21,293 bases of DNA from JBGPYB01 sp041493035 (lineage in GTDB: Bacteria > Acidobacteriota > Vicinamibacteria > Fen-336), in the NCBI GenBank assembly GCA_041493035.1, contig JBGPYB010000079.1, positions 1 to 21,293 on the forward strand, in the 5' to 3' direction. The position numbers and the translations under genes were made by a program. Of the stretch, positions 1 through 6,721 are shown piece by piece (position 1 is the first letter of the stretch; every line of letters begins with the position of its first letter). The notes beneath the pieces were generated by a model. The model searched no databases. It saw only the letters and a program-made list of their open reading frames with translations, and was not told the DNA's origin.

Positions 1-655
1 CCGAGGGGATGGCGAACTTCTGGCCGCCGAGGAAGTTCTCGTTGTTGTCGAGGCCGTCGATCATGTAGTTCGTGTAGAGCGAGTTCGCTCCGTTGATGCT
101 GACGTTCGGCGCCTCGGGATAGAACCCGGTCGCCTGGGTGACGTTGGGCAGGCGGTAGAGGACCCGGGTGATGTCGCGGCCTTCCACCGGCAGCTCCTCG
201 ATCTCGGCCTCTCGCAACGTCGACGACACTTCGGCGTTGATGGCGTTGACAAGGGCGATGCTGTCCTCAGCCGTGACGATGACGGCCTCGGAAGTCGTGG
301 CCTTCGGCGTGAGGGTGAGCGTGACGCTCCGGTCGAAGTTGGCGCGGAGCTGTAAGTCGATGACTTTCGCCTCGTAGTACGCATCGCTCTCCGCGACGCG
401 CACGACGTACCTGCCAGCGGTCGAAAGCGGCTGGAATCGGGCCTTCCCCTGTGCGTCGGTCGAAGCCTTGGCGGAGAAATGGGTCTCGGGGTTCAGGACG
501 ACGACGTCGATTCCCGAAGAGGGACGCTGCGACGCGCCGTAGACCGTGACTTCGATCCCCGCCTGGGCGAAGGCGGACGAGGCGCCGACGGCGAGCAAGA
601 GCAGCGCGGTCCAGGATGCAGCCGACAAGACAAATCGGAAGGAACGACGGGACAT
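1..655 (-). CDS. TonB-dependent receptor, N-terminal part (runs off left edge)
   Basis: The frame opens at an ATG at 655 and is still open at base 1, giving 218 codons of a longer gene. Residues 1-31 form a signal peptide with a basic start, a hydrophobic core (LLLLAVGASSAFA) and cleavage before QAGIEV. Residues about 32-110 look like a carboxypeptidase-regulatory-like beta-sandwich (GKARFQPLSTAGRYVVRV). From about residue 125 a TonB plug-like domain begins: VIVTAEDS, EIEELPVEGRDITRVLYRLP, then SINGANSLYTNYMIDGLDNN. The ending MIDGLDNNENF is typical of large outer-membrane receptors of Acidobacteriota and Bacteroidota. The role would be TonB-driven uptake across the outer membrane. The substrate cannot be read because the barrel lies outside the window. 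Only a weak GAGACGAGG lies before the start. Confidence 0.88.
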   Translation of the reverse strand, partial: MSRRSFRFVLSAASWTALLLLAVGASSAFAQAGIEVTVYGASQRPSSGIDVVVLNPETHFSAKASTDAQGKARFQPLSTAGRYVVRVAESDAYYEAKVIDLQLRANFDRSVTLTLTPKATTSEAVIVTAEDSIALVNAINAEVSSTLREAEIEELPVEGRDITRVLYRLPNVTQATGFYPEAPNVSINGANSLYTNYMIDGLDNNENFLGGQKFAIPS

Positions 656-721
656 GACAGACCTCGTCTCGCTGGCGAAACGAACGGGAGCGGCCGCGCG
701 GAGCGCGGGACCGCGAGAAGT

Positions 722-1480
722 TCAGGGCGCGGCGGCGAGGGGCGGGGCGCGACCGCGGCACGAGGCGAGGACCGGCGACCGGGGAGCGATCTCCTGGGGA
801 AGGCGTGCGGGACGGCGGCGGATGGCGAGGAGCCGTTGGAGGTCGCTCCGACGATCGACGAGATCGGCGACAGGCGCCGGCCCGGCCGCGATCCATCGCT
901 CCAGATCGGCGGGCGTGTCGAGATCCGCGAGGGGATCGAGGAACACGACGGTACGGCCCGCTTTCCGAAGGCCATCGACGAGCGTCTGGCGTGTGGTACC
1001 GCTGCACCAGCGGACGGCTTCGAGCGCGGCGTCGAGAGGGCGAGCGGCGGCCAGTAGATAGAACCCGCCGTCAGGGGACGGGCCGACGACAACGCGGTCC
1101 GGGTCTTCACCAAGACGTCCGAGGGCCTGCTCCAGATGGCGGACGCTCAAGCCGGGAAGGTCGGCGCCGACGACGATCGCGGGGCCGCCGTGATCGAAGC
1201 CTGACTTGAGAGCGTTGGCAAATCGCTCGCCGAAGTCCGCCCCGCATTGGGGGGACCAGGCGTCGTAGCCCGTCAGTTCCAAAGGAGCCGGCGAGGAAAG
1301 CTCGACCCGGCACCCCGCCAGCTTGCCGAGTCGCAACACGTTCTCGAGGCAGGTCCGCCGCAGGCGCATTTCCTCGGCACGCAGCCCTTCGGGAAGCAGA
1401 GGATGTCGCCGCGCCTCCGCGTCGGGGCCGAGCGTGAAGATGACCAGCGTCGGTTTGGCCGATATCGTCACTGTGGGCAT
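722..1480 (-). CDS. DUF2064 / TIGR04282-type glycosyltransferase (arsenosugar-associated)
   Basis: This 252-residue protein belongs to the GT-A-like DUF2064 family, annotated elsewhere as arsenosugar biosynthesis glycosyltransferase and earlier as rSAM/selenodomain-associated transferase 1. Family marks are FGERFANAL, the nucleotide-binding strand VVGADLPGLSVRHLEQAL, and VVGPSPDGGFYLLAAARP followed by VRWCSGTTRQTLVDGL and LDPLADLDTPADLERW. I chose the ATG at 1480; an in-frame TTG at 1507 would add nine residues with no family similarity I recognise. The last about 40 residues are Arg/Pro-rich and probably variable. The gene diverges from arsR with 91 bp between the starts, so the same regulator may control both. 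Its role in arsenic metabolism is inferred from family naming and position. No ArsS radical SAM gene is in the window. Confidence 0.82.
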   Translation of the reverse strand: MPTVTISAKPTLVIFTLGPDAEARRHPLLPEGLRAEEMRLRRTCLENVLRLGKLAGCRVELSSPAPLELTGYDAWSPQCGADFGERFANALKSGFDHGGPAIVVGADLPGLSVRHLEQALGRLGEDPDRVVVGPSPDGGFYLLAAARPLDAALEAVRWCSGTTRQTLVDGLRKAGRTVVFLDPLADLDTPADLERWIAAGPAPVADLVDRRSDLQRLLAIRRRPARLPQEIAPRSPVLASCRGRAPPLAAAP

Positions 1481-1533
1481 TCTTGACGTGCTTCCCCGGC
1501 GAAGCAATCGCTCCGACGCCTCCCGGAATTCCC

Positions 1534-1562
1534 TTGACAGTTCGATTCTATATTTCTATACT
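1534..1562 (+). promoter_or_regulatory. sigma70-type promoter of arsR
   Basis: TTGACA (1534-1539) is followed by a 17-nt spacer and TATACT (1557-1562). This is almost the full housekeeping consensus with ideal spacing. The expected transcription start near 1568-1570 is 2-4 nt before the ATG at 1572, so the mRNA would be leaderless or nearly so. Confidence 0.85.
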
Positions 1563-1573
1563 TCTGGAAGTAT
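1558..1573. promoter_or_regulatory. perfect inverted repeat, candidate ArsR operator
   Basis: ATACTTC-TG-GAAGTAT is a perfect 7-2-7 inverted repeat. It overlaps the -10 box and the first two bases of the arsR start codon. A dimeric ArsR bound here would block RNA polymerase. Autoregulation from a dyad in the promoter is normal for ArsR/SmtB proteins. That this dyad is the operator is inferred from position and symmetry. Confidence 0.7.
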
Positions 1574-1994
1574 GGAACTACAAGCGGCCGTGGACGCCCT
1601 CGGCGCCCTCGCCCAGCCCTCCCGCCTCGAGCTCTTTCGGGTCCTCGTACGCCAAGGACCCTCGGGGCTCCCGGCCGGGCAGCTCGCCGAACGCCTTGGC
1701 ATCCCCGCCAACACGCTGTCGTTCCATCTCTCCCAACTGAGCCACACCGGCCTCGTGACCGGGCGGCGACAAGGGCGATCGATCGTCTACTCAGCCGATT
1801 ATTCGGGGATGCAGAAGCTCCTCGACTTCCTGATGGAGAACTGCTGTCAGGCGGAAGGCGGAGAGTGCCGCCCCGCCAAGACAGGCGCGCAGAAAGAGGA
1901 AAAGAGTCATGGAAACGAAGGTGTCTCTGGCCGCAGGGCCCGAAGCCGAAAATCTCGTCCGCCAGGTCCGCGAACGATACGGACGCATCGCTGA
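1572..1994 (+). CDS. arsR: ArsR-family arsenite-responsive repressor
   Basis: This 140-residue ArsR/SmtB winged-helix protein has the typical start ALGALAQPSRLELFRVLVRQ and the recognition-helix region IPANTLSFHLSQLSHTGLV, then the wing RRQGRSIVYSA. A Cys cluster at residues 91, 92 and 99 (ENCCQAEGGEC) resembles the C-terminal arsenite site described for the Acidithiobacillus-type ArsR (two adjacent Cys plus one downstream), not the helix-3 CxC type of E. coli. It should repress its own operon and release DNA on binding As(III). The start is the ATG at 1572, just after a strong promoter and with no leader. The reading frame continues 86 nt into arsM, adding a 28-residue Arg-rich tail beyond the usual family length. 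Confidence 0.93.
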   Translation: MELQAAVDALGALAQPSRLELFRVLVRQGPSGLPAGQLAERLGIPANTLSFHLSQLSHTGLVTGRRQGRSIVYSADYSGMQKLLDFLMENCCQAEGGECRPAKTGAQKEEKSHGNEGVSGRRARSRKSRPPGPRTIRTHR

Positions 1995-2772
1995 AGGCAA
2001 GGAGAGCGGCTGCTGCGGACCGCAGAGCTCCGGGTGCGCGGCTCCGGAATCGGCCGTCGCCCTGGGTATCGGCTACAGCGAGCGCGATCTCGCCAGCATT
2101 CCGACGGAAGCCAACCTCGGTCTCGGATGCGGCGCGCCGCTCGGCTTCCTGGACCTGGCCGCGGGCGAGAGGCTCCTCGACCTCGGGTCGGGGGCCGGCC
2201 TCGACGCATTCCTCGCGGCTCCGCGCGTCGGACCGACGGGTCGAGTCATCGGTGTCGACATGACGCCGTCGATGATCGCAAAGGCCCGAGCCAACGCCTC
2301 GCGGATGGACCTGCCGTGGGTGGAGTTTCGCGAGGGACGCCTCGAGGCGCTCCCGCTCGAGGACGCCTCGGTGGACGCCGTGACCAGCAATTGCGTCATC
2401 AATCTCGTCCCCGACAAAGGGACGGTGTTCAGCGAAGTCGCGCGGGTGTTGCGTCCCGGCGGCCGACTCGTCGTCTCCGACATCATCTTGGACGCACCCT
2501 TGCCCGCCTCCGTGGCGAAGGACATCTACGCCTACGTGGGCTGCATCTCGGGTGCGGCGCTGCGTGCCGACTACTTCGCGCTGATCGAGAAGGCGGGGCT
2601 CGGAAAGGCCGAGATTCTACGGGACGTCGACTACTTGGCGACCCTCTGCAAGTCCGCGCCCGACGAAGTCGCGCGGTTCAAGGAGCGGACGGGTGTGCGT
2701 CCTGAAGATCTCTTCGGCAAGGTGCGCTCCGTGACCTTCCGCGCCGTCAAGCCGGCGGCCGATCGGCCCTGA
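1909..2772 (+). CDS. arsM: Arsenite S-adenosylmethionine methyltransferase
   Basis: This 287-residue class I SAM methyltransferase converts As(III) to methylated arsenicals in the cytoplasm. The SAM-binding motif LLDLGSGAGLD is at residues 89-99 and the acidic motif II, VIGVDMT, at 113-119. The cysteines expected of ArsM are present: C35-C36 near the N-terminus, C74 in GLGCGAPLGF, C162 in TSNCVINLVPD and C212 in YVGCISGA. The last three match the three conserved As-binding cysteines of characterised ArsM enzymes. The start ATG at 1909 has an AGAGGA ribosome-binding sequence 8 nt upstream, inside the arsR frame. The overlap with arsR implies cotranscription and probably translational coupling. 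Methylation may provide volatilisation or the precursor for arsenosugars, given the neighbouring DUF2064 gene. Confidence 0.95.
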   Translation: METKVSLAAGPEAENLVRQVRERYGRIAEGKESGCCGPQSSGCAAPESAVALGIGYSERDLASIPTEANLGLGCGAPLGFLDLAAGERLLDLGSGAGLDAFLAAPRVGPTGRVIGVDMTPSMIAKARANASRMDLPWVEFREGRLEALPLEDASVDAVTSNCVINLVPDKGTVFSEVARVLRPGGRLVVSDIILDAPLPASVAKDIYAYVGCISGAALRADYFALIEKAGLGKAEILRDVDYLATLCKSAPDEVARFKERTGVRPEDLFGKVRSVTFRAVKPAADRP

Positions 2773-2788
2773 GGGACGGCTACGGGAC

Positions 2789-2794
2789 TACAAT
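2789..2794 (+). promoter_or_regulatory. candidate -10 element for the CDF gene
   Basis: TACAAT lies 9 nt before the GTG at 2804, the same spacing as at arsR. No convincing -35 is present, and the site is only 17 nt after the arsM stop. It sits within an imperfect hairpin (2780-2804) with arms CTACG/CGTAG and GGA/TCC. It may be an internal promoter, or the gene may rely on arsM readthrough. Confidence 0.4.
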
Positions 2795-2803
2795 CCCTTC
2801 GTA

Positions 2804-3718
2804 GTGGCTCACGCGCATTCCCACGGCAGCGAGACGTCGGCCGAAGGCCGGATCACCATCGCCCTCGGCCTGACCCTGGCGGGCATGCTGATCTCGGTGG
2901 TGGGCGGTGTCCTCTCCCACAGCCTCGCGCTTCTGTCCGACGCCGGGCACATGCTGGCCGATGCCGGAGCGCTGGCCCTCGCCCTGATGGCTCAACGCGT
3001 GGCCAGCCGCCCGCGGACCGATCTCAGGACCTACGGGTCGCGGCGGGCGGAAACCCTTGCGGCGTTCGTGAACGCAATTCTGCTCGGCGTCGCGTCGGTG
3101 TGGGTGGTGATCGAGGCGGCGGAACGCTGGCAGCACCCGCTGGCGATCCGCGGGCGGTTCATGCTGACGGTGGCCGTCCTGGGTCTGGTCATCAACCTCG
3201 TGGCGGCGTGGGTCCTTTCGCGGGGGCACACTCACAACCAGAACACTCGCGCGGCCCTGGCCCACGTTCTCTCCGACGCCGCCGGCTCCATCGCGGCGAT
3301 CGTGGCGGCCCTTCTGGTGCTGGCCTGGGGCTGGCAGCGCGCCGACCCGCTCCTCTCCGTCGTACTGGCGATGATGATTTTCTGGGGCGCCTGGAAGCTC
3401 GTGACGCAGACGCTGGACGTGCTCATGGAAGGGACGCCGCGAGGACTCGATGCAGCGGCCCTCGAACGCACGATCCGGGAGACTCCGGGCGTGTCGGGCT
3501 TCCACGACCTCCACGCGTGGACGATATCCGAGGGATTTGACGTCGTGACGGTCCACGTCGTCCTCGATGGAAAGTCCCATGGGACCGAAGTCTCGGAGGA
3601 TGTCAGCCGGCGCGTGCACGACGCGCACGGCATCTCCCATGTCACCGTGCAAGCGGAGCCCCCACGGCCCCCCGTCCATTTCCAGCCCCTGTCCACGATC
3701 ACCAGAAGGCAAGAGTGA
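2804..3718 (+). CDS. Cation diffusion facilitator, zinc-type efflux transporter
   Basis: This 304-residue CDF protein exports divalent metal ions from the cytoplasm in exchange for protons. It has a short His-rich N-terminus (AHAHSHG), six predicted membrane segments between about residues 17 and 200, and a C-terminal cytoplasmic metal-binding domain (about 208-290). The metal site is readable: D46, H49 and D53 in TM2 (SDAGHMLAD), and H154 and D158 in TM5 (HVLSD). HxxxD in both helices is characteristic of Zn/Cd/Co-selective CzcD/ZitB-like members. A His-containing loop (RGHTHNQN, about 140-147) lies between TM4 and TM5. The start is the GTG at 2804, without a Shine-Dalgarno sequence. It lies 31 nt after arsM and may belong to the same metal-resistance transcript. 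CDF proteins are not known arsenic pumps, so a direct arsenic role is unlikely. Confidence 0.92.
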   Translation: MAHAHSHGSETSAEGRITIALGLTLAGMLISVVGGVLSHSLALLSDAGHMLADAGALALALMAQRVASRPRTDLRTYGSRRAETLAAFVNAILLGVASVWVVIEAAERWQHPLAIRGRFMLTVAVLGLVINLVAAWVLSRGHTHNQNTRAALAHVLSDAAGSIAAIVAALLVLAWGWQRADPLLSVVLAMMIFWGAWKLVTQTLDVLMEGTPRGLDAAALERTIRETPGVSGFHDLHAWTISEGFDVVTVHVVLDGKSHGTEVSEDVSRRVHDAHGISHVTVQAEPPRPPVHFQPLSTITRRQE

Positions 3719-3738
3719 GGAGACCAGGGAGGGATCGC

Positions 3739-3767
3739 TTGCCTGGGCTCCGCGGGGAGCCTACGAT
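3739..3767 (+). promoter_or_regulatory. candidate promoter of the cupredoxin-like gene
   Basis: TTGCCT (3739-3744), a 17-nt spacer and TACGAT (3762-3767) precede the ATG at 3774 by only 6 nt. The predicted transcript is leaderless and has no ribosome-binding site. Confidence 0.55.
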
Positions 3768-3773
3768 CAAAAC

Positions 3774-4181
3774 ATGGATCGCAATGGCGCGTACGTTCGC
3801 CTCGCTGTTGCCGTGGTGGCGTCGTTCTCGGTGACGTGCGGGTCCGTCACCAGCTCCACATCGAGCACTCCGCTGCTGGACCCGAACCAGCCGAGGACTC
3901 CCCCCGCTGTGTCGATCACCGCGGCAGGCGTCCAACCCGTGGTCGCCCACGTCGACTACCCCGTTACAGTCACGTTCACCAACAACGACACGGTCGCCCG
4001 CAAGCTCGAAAGCGCTCCGGAGCTGGGCTGGGACGACTGCCCCGAGATGAGGGGTCTCGAGCCCCTCAAGCCGGGGGAACATCGCGCCGTGGCCTTCGGC
4101 GAGAAGGAGGCCGTCTGCGCGTACCACGACGCCGGCCAGCCCGCGAACGTGGCGTTTCAGGGGTATGTCGTCATCCACTGA
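3774..4181 (+). CDS. Small secreted cupredoxin-like protein (hypothetical)
   Basis: This 135-residue protein opens with a hydrophobic signal (LAVAVVASFSVTC, residues 10-22). C22 may be a weak lipobox cysteine, although Thr at -1 is unusual, and a Ser/Thr/Pro-rich linker follows to about 45. The rest reads like a one-domain cupredoxin: PVTVTFTNNDTVAR, a central KPGEHRAVAF turn, then CAYHDAG and FQGYVVIH at the end. C115 and H118 sit where a type I copper site has its Cys-His pair. The usual first His after NND and an obvious axial Met are missing, so copper binding is uncertain. Two further cysteines (C89, C115) could form a disulfide. The end overlaps the next gene by 17 nt, suggesting a coupled pair. 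I do not recognise a named family. Confidence 0.72.
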   Translation: MDRNGAYVRLAVAVVASFSVTCGSVTSSTSSTPLLDPNQPRTPPAVSITAAGVQPVVAHVDYPVTVTFTNNDTVARKLESAPELGWDDCPEMRGLEPLKPGEHRAVAFGEKEAVCAYHDAGQPANVAFQGYVVIH

Positions 4182-5148
4182 CGGGTTGCGGGTGGCGCGA
4201 TGGGCGGCGTGCTTCGTCCTGGCCTCCCTGGGTGCGACCCGAAGCGCGACGCCTTGCGACTCCGCCAGTTGCTCTCTCCTGACGCGGGGAGCGAACGTCC
4301 TCGTACCCAAGAAGAAGTTCCGCCTCGACCTGTCCTTCGGCTACAGCGACCAGGGAGTTCTTCTCCTAGGGAGCGAGGAGGTCGACACCGTCTACCGGCC
4401 TCGGGTGTCCCTCGAGCGCGAGACGATCATTCCGGGCTTCCATCGCGACATCGACGGCCACGATCAGGTCGTGCAGGCGGACATGGCGTACGGGCTTAGC
4501 GAGCGCGTCAACCTTGTCGCCTCGGTGCCCCTCGCTCTCTGGCACACCCACGACGTCGCCCACGGGCGCGTCGAGCAGGAGTACGGAACCGTGGGACTGG
4601 GCGACGCTCTCGTGGGAGCGCGGTGGTCCCTGCGTCCGCGCCGCCTGGTTGGGGGCTTCTCGATCAAGCTGCCGACGGGCCGTTACAACATCGGGGGAGA
4701 GTTCGGTGGCGGGATCCAGGACCCGACGCTGCAACCAGGCACCGGGGCCGTGGACTTCGTGGGATCGCTCCAATACTCGTGGCGCACCGAACGCCTGGGC
4801 CTCGGATATTCCCTGGCGGGCTCGTACCAGGCCACGACGACGAACGATCTCCACTATCGCTTCGGCAACCAGGCCATACTCACCGCCGGCGTCGCCCGAC
4901 CCGTGACGAGCCGGCTCACCGCCTCCCTGCAAGCCAAGTACTTCCACCAGGACCGCAACCAGTACCTGGGCGTCGGCGTGCCGTCCACGGGCGGCCGGTT
5001 CGTCTACGTGACACCCGGCCTGCGTTTCGCCGCGCCGCGAAACGTCTCGATCTACACTTTCGTTCTTCTCGTGCCGTACCGTTACGTGAACGAGGCGCAG
5101 CTCGCGCCCAAGGCGGCGGTGCTCACCGGAATATCGAAGGTCTTCTGA
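4165..5148 (+). CDS. Outer-membrane beta-barrel protein, transporter/MetA-like
   Basis: This 327-residue protein has a signal segment (VARWAACFVLASLGATRSA) and then alternating amphipathic strands. Strand-turn units such as FRLDLSFGYSDQG, YGLSERVNLVASVPLAL, LGDALVGARWSL and VGGFSIKLPTGRYN are typical of the family named after the meta-pathway phenol degradation outer-membrane protein. The chain ends in ISKVF, with the terminal Phe expected for BAM-assembled barrels. I use the ATG at 4165, which lies within the previous gene. An in-frame GTG at 4192 would also keep the signal peptide. The tight overlap suggests that the barrel and the upstream small cupredoxin-like protein work together in the envelope. 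The substrate is unknown. Confidence 0.8.
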   Translation: MSSSTDGLRVARWAACFVLASLGATRSATPCDSASCSLLTRGANVLVPKKKFRLDLSFGYSDQGVLLLGSEEVDTVYRPRVSLERETIIPGFHRDIDGHDQVVQADMAYGLSERVNLVASVPLALWHTHDVAHGRVEQEYGTVGLGDALVGARWSLRPRRLVGGFSIKLPTGRYNIGGEFGGGIQDPTLQPGTGAVDFVGSLQYSWRTERLGLGYSLAGSYQATTTNDLHYRFGNQAILTAGVARPVTSRLTASLQAKYFHQDRNQYLGVGVPSTGGRFVYVTPGLRFAAPRNVSIYTFVLLVPYRYVNEAQLAPKAAVLTGISKVF

Positions 5149-5203
5149 AGTCCGAACGTTCGCGACGGAAGTGCGCCGAACCGATACGGCGTTGCAGGTT
5201 CCT

Positions 5204-5212
5204 TGCTACTCT
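5204..5212 (+). promoter_or_regulatory. extended -10 promoter before the dehalogenase-like gene
   Basis: TGCTACTCT combines a TGn extension with a TACTCT hexamer (5207-5212), 6 nt before the GTG at 5219. No clear -35 is visible, as is common for extended -10 promoters. The position supports the GTG at 5219 over the upstream GTG at 5171. Confidence 0.5.
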
Positions 5213-5218
5213 GGGGTC

Positions 5219-6178
5219 GTGATCGAATCGGCGAAGGGCAGCTCTCCGCCCGCCTTCTCCTGGGACGACTGGTACGCCCTCGTGGGCGGCCGGTCCATCC
5301 GCATCGAGGAGGTGGACGCCTACCTGAAACAGATCCACGAGGACCAGTACAAGCGCTTCGACGGTGAGGTGGCCCCCGTTCGTCGTGAGTTCGCCTCCCC
5401 GGCGGAAGCCTCCATCGACCTCAAGACCAAGGCACTGGAGTTCGGCGCGGACGCCGTCGGGATCTGTGTCATCGAGCCCTCCGACGTCTACCGCGGGAAG
5501 ACCGTCACGGAGACCTACGCCGTCGCCGTCGCACAGCGGATGCGCTGGCGCGAGTTCCAGGTGGTGCCGTCGCGGGAATCGGCCATCGAATGCCTGCGGA
5601 TCTACTACACCCTAGGCGAGATGATCATCCGGCTCGCGGCCCACATCCGCTCCCTCGGCTACACGTGCAAGATCGAGCACCCGATCGGCGACAGCGATCT
5701 GCTCCACGTGCCCATCGGCCTGAAAGCCGGCTTCGGCGAGTTGGGACGCCACGGCTCCATCATCCACCCCAAGCTCGGACCGCTCTTCCGCATGGGCAGC
5801 GTGGCCACGTCGATCCCTCTCGCGACCGACAAGCCGATCGACGCCGGCATCGCGGCCTTCTGCGACACCTGTCGCGCCTGTCGCATCTACTGCCCCGCCG
5901 ACGCCATTCCGGATCATCGAAGCCCCGAAGCCGGGAAGGACCACATTGGCAAGGACCGCTACGTCGTCGACACCGGCAAGTGCTTCCCGTACTTCGCGAA
6001 ACACAACTACTGCTCCATCTGCCTCCCCGTCTGCGTCTACAACCACAAGGAGTGGGCGCGCGACTTCGAGGGCTTCGAGACGAAGCTCTTCCCGAAGGTG
6101 TTGATGCCCGAGGCCCCGCCACCGGTGGATCTCCCGGTGGGACAGCGACACACCTACCCCAAGATCCGCCGCGACTGA
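5219..6178 (+). CDS. Reductive-dehalogenase-like iron-sulfur protein
   Basis: This 319-residue protein (start GTG 5219) has the layout of the cobalamin-dependent reductive dehalogenase/epoxyqueuosine reductase superfamily. A possible corrinoid-domain core is at about 70-175 (FGADAVGICVIEP). The signature GELGRHGSIIHPKLGPLFRM (173-192) and VATSIPL follow. Two iron-sulfur motifs are readable: C215xxC218xxC221xxxC225P, and C255...C265xxC268xxxC272. The separated first Cys of the second motif is RdhA-like. It differs from respiratory RdhA in lacking a Tat signal and being about 100-150 residues shorter, so it should be cytoplasmic. The last cluster motif ends in V rather than P. No B-type membrane anchor gene is adjacent. 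It could reduce a halogenated or other compound using a corrinoid. Substrate and activity are unknown. An upstream GTG at 5171 would add 16 residues. Confidence 0.82.
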   Translation: MIESAKGSSPPAFSWDDWYALVGGRSIRIEEVDAYLKQIHEDQYKRFDGEVAPVRREFASPAEASIDLKTKALEFGADAVGICVIEPSDVYRGKTVTETYAVAVAQRMRWREFQVVPSRESAIECLRIYYTLGEMIIRLAAHIRSLGYTCKIEHPIGDSDLLHVPIGLKAGFGELGRHGSIIHPKLGPLFRMGSVATSIPLATDKPIDAGIAAFCDTCRACRIYCPADAIPDHRSPEAGKDHIGKDRYVVDTGKCFPYFAKHNYCSICLPVCVYNHKEWARDFEGFETKLFPKVLMPEAPPPVDLPVGQRHTYPKIRRD

Positions 6179-6184
6179 CGGCGG
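6166..6184. terminator. hairpin between convergent genes, possible bidirectional terminator
   Basis: CCGCCG-7 nt-CGGCGG forms a perfect 6-bp GC stem that includes the stop codon of the dehalogenase-like gene. It lies just before the end of the convergent ferritin-like gene (stop at 6188). No T-tract follows on either strand, so its termination strength is doubtful. Confidence 0.35.
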
Positions 6185-6187
6185 GGC

Positions 6188-6721
6188 TCAGTAGATCTTG
6201 AGACCGAGGACGCGGCGCCAGACAGTCATGTGGCGGATCTCGTCCACCAGGATGAAGGCAGCCGAGAGCAGATAGTCCTTCGTCCGGATCTGGCTGATGA
6301 GGGCGCCGTAGGCGTCCTGGGCGGCGATCTCGATCGTCAACGCCTGCCGGATCCAGTCGTCGCCGGCGGCCACGGAGCCGACGAGGCTCTCCGGCAAAGC
6401 CTCGGGGGCCTTCCCGCCGCGCTCTTCGAGAATGGCAACCTGTGTGTCCCGATGCCCTAGGTGATCGCCGCGAAACTCGACCGCGTAGTGGCGCAGGCCT
6501 GCGGGGATCAGGCTGCGGCGTGTCCCGTGGTCGTAGATCGCGATCGCCTGATTCTCGAGCGCCACAGCAGCCGACAGGATCGCGAGGTCGGCGGATTCGC
6601 CGCGCGGCAGCGCGCTGGCCGTTCCCTCGAGCAGGCCGATGATCGCCGGCGCCACACCCGCCGCACGCGCGAGGTCCAGGACGATCTCCCGCCGCGATCG
6701 CGGCAGCGACACTTCAGCCAC
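6188..6721 (-). CDS. Ferritin-like domain protein
   Basis: This 177-residue four-helix ferritin-like protein starts at the GTG at 6721. Carboxylate and His residues recur in helix-like positions: E56 (ALENQAIAIYD), D86/H87/H90 (GDHLGHRD), E131 (LTIEIAAQDAY) and E161/H164 (LVDEIRHM). This approximates the E...ExxH...E...ExxH diiron pattern, although the second helix has D/H in place of ExxH. The N-terminus has SRREIVL followed by a moderately hydrophobic stretch ending TASA, which may be a weak or decayed Tat signal. The start overlaps the stop of the upstream ferritin-like gene by 8 nt, so the two are coupled and their products may form a hetero-complex. Iron handling or oxidative stress defence is a reasonable inference, but the substrate is unproven. 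Confidence 0.82.
   Translation of the reverse strand: MAEVSLPRSRREIVLDLARAAGVAPAIIGLLEGTASALPRGESADLAILSAAVALENQAIAIYDHGTRRSLIPAGLRHYAVEFRGDHLGHRDTQVAILEERGGKAPEALPESLVGSVAAGDDWIRQALTIEIAAQDAYGALISQIRTKDYLLSAAFILVDEIRHMTVWRRVLGLKIY

Noticed and set aside
267..1007. Long Arg-rich minus-strand frame
   Set aside because: It overlaps both the TonB receptor and DUF2064 genes in a different frame and its low-complexity Arg/Pro/Ser composition is non-coding.
2780..3712. 310-residue minus-strand frame opposite the CDF gene
   Set aside because: It mirrors the CDF coding frame; the plus strand has all CDF metal-binding motifs.
5171..5218. Upstream GTG start for the dehalogenase-like gene
   Set aside because: The extended -10 element at 5204-5212 lies inside this segment and the added residues show no family similarity.
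6166..6184. Strong intrinsic terminator
   Set aside because: The hairpin lacks a U-tract on either side, so it is listed only as a low-confidence candidate.
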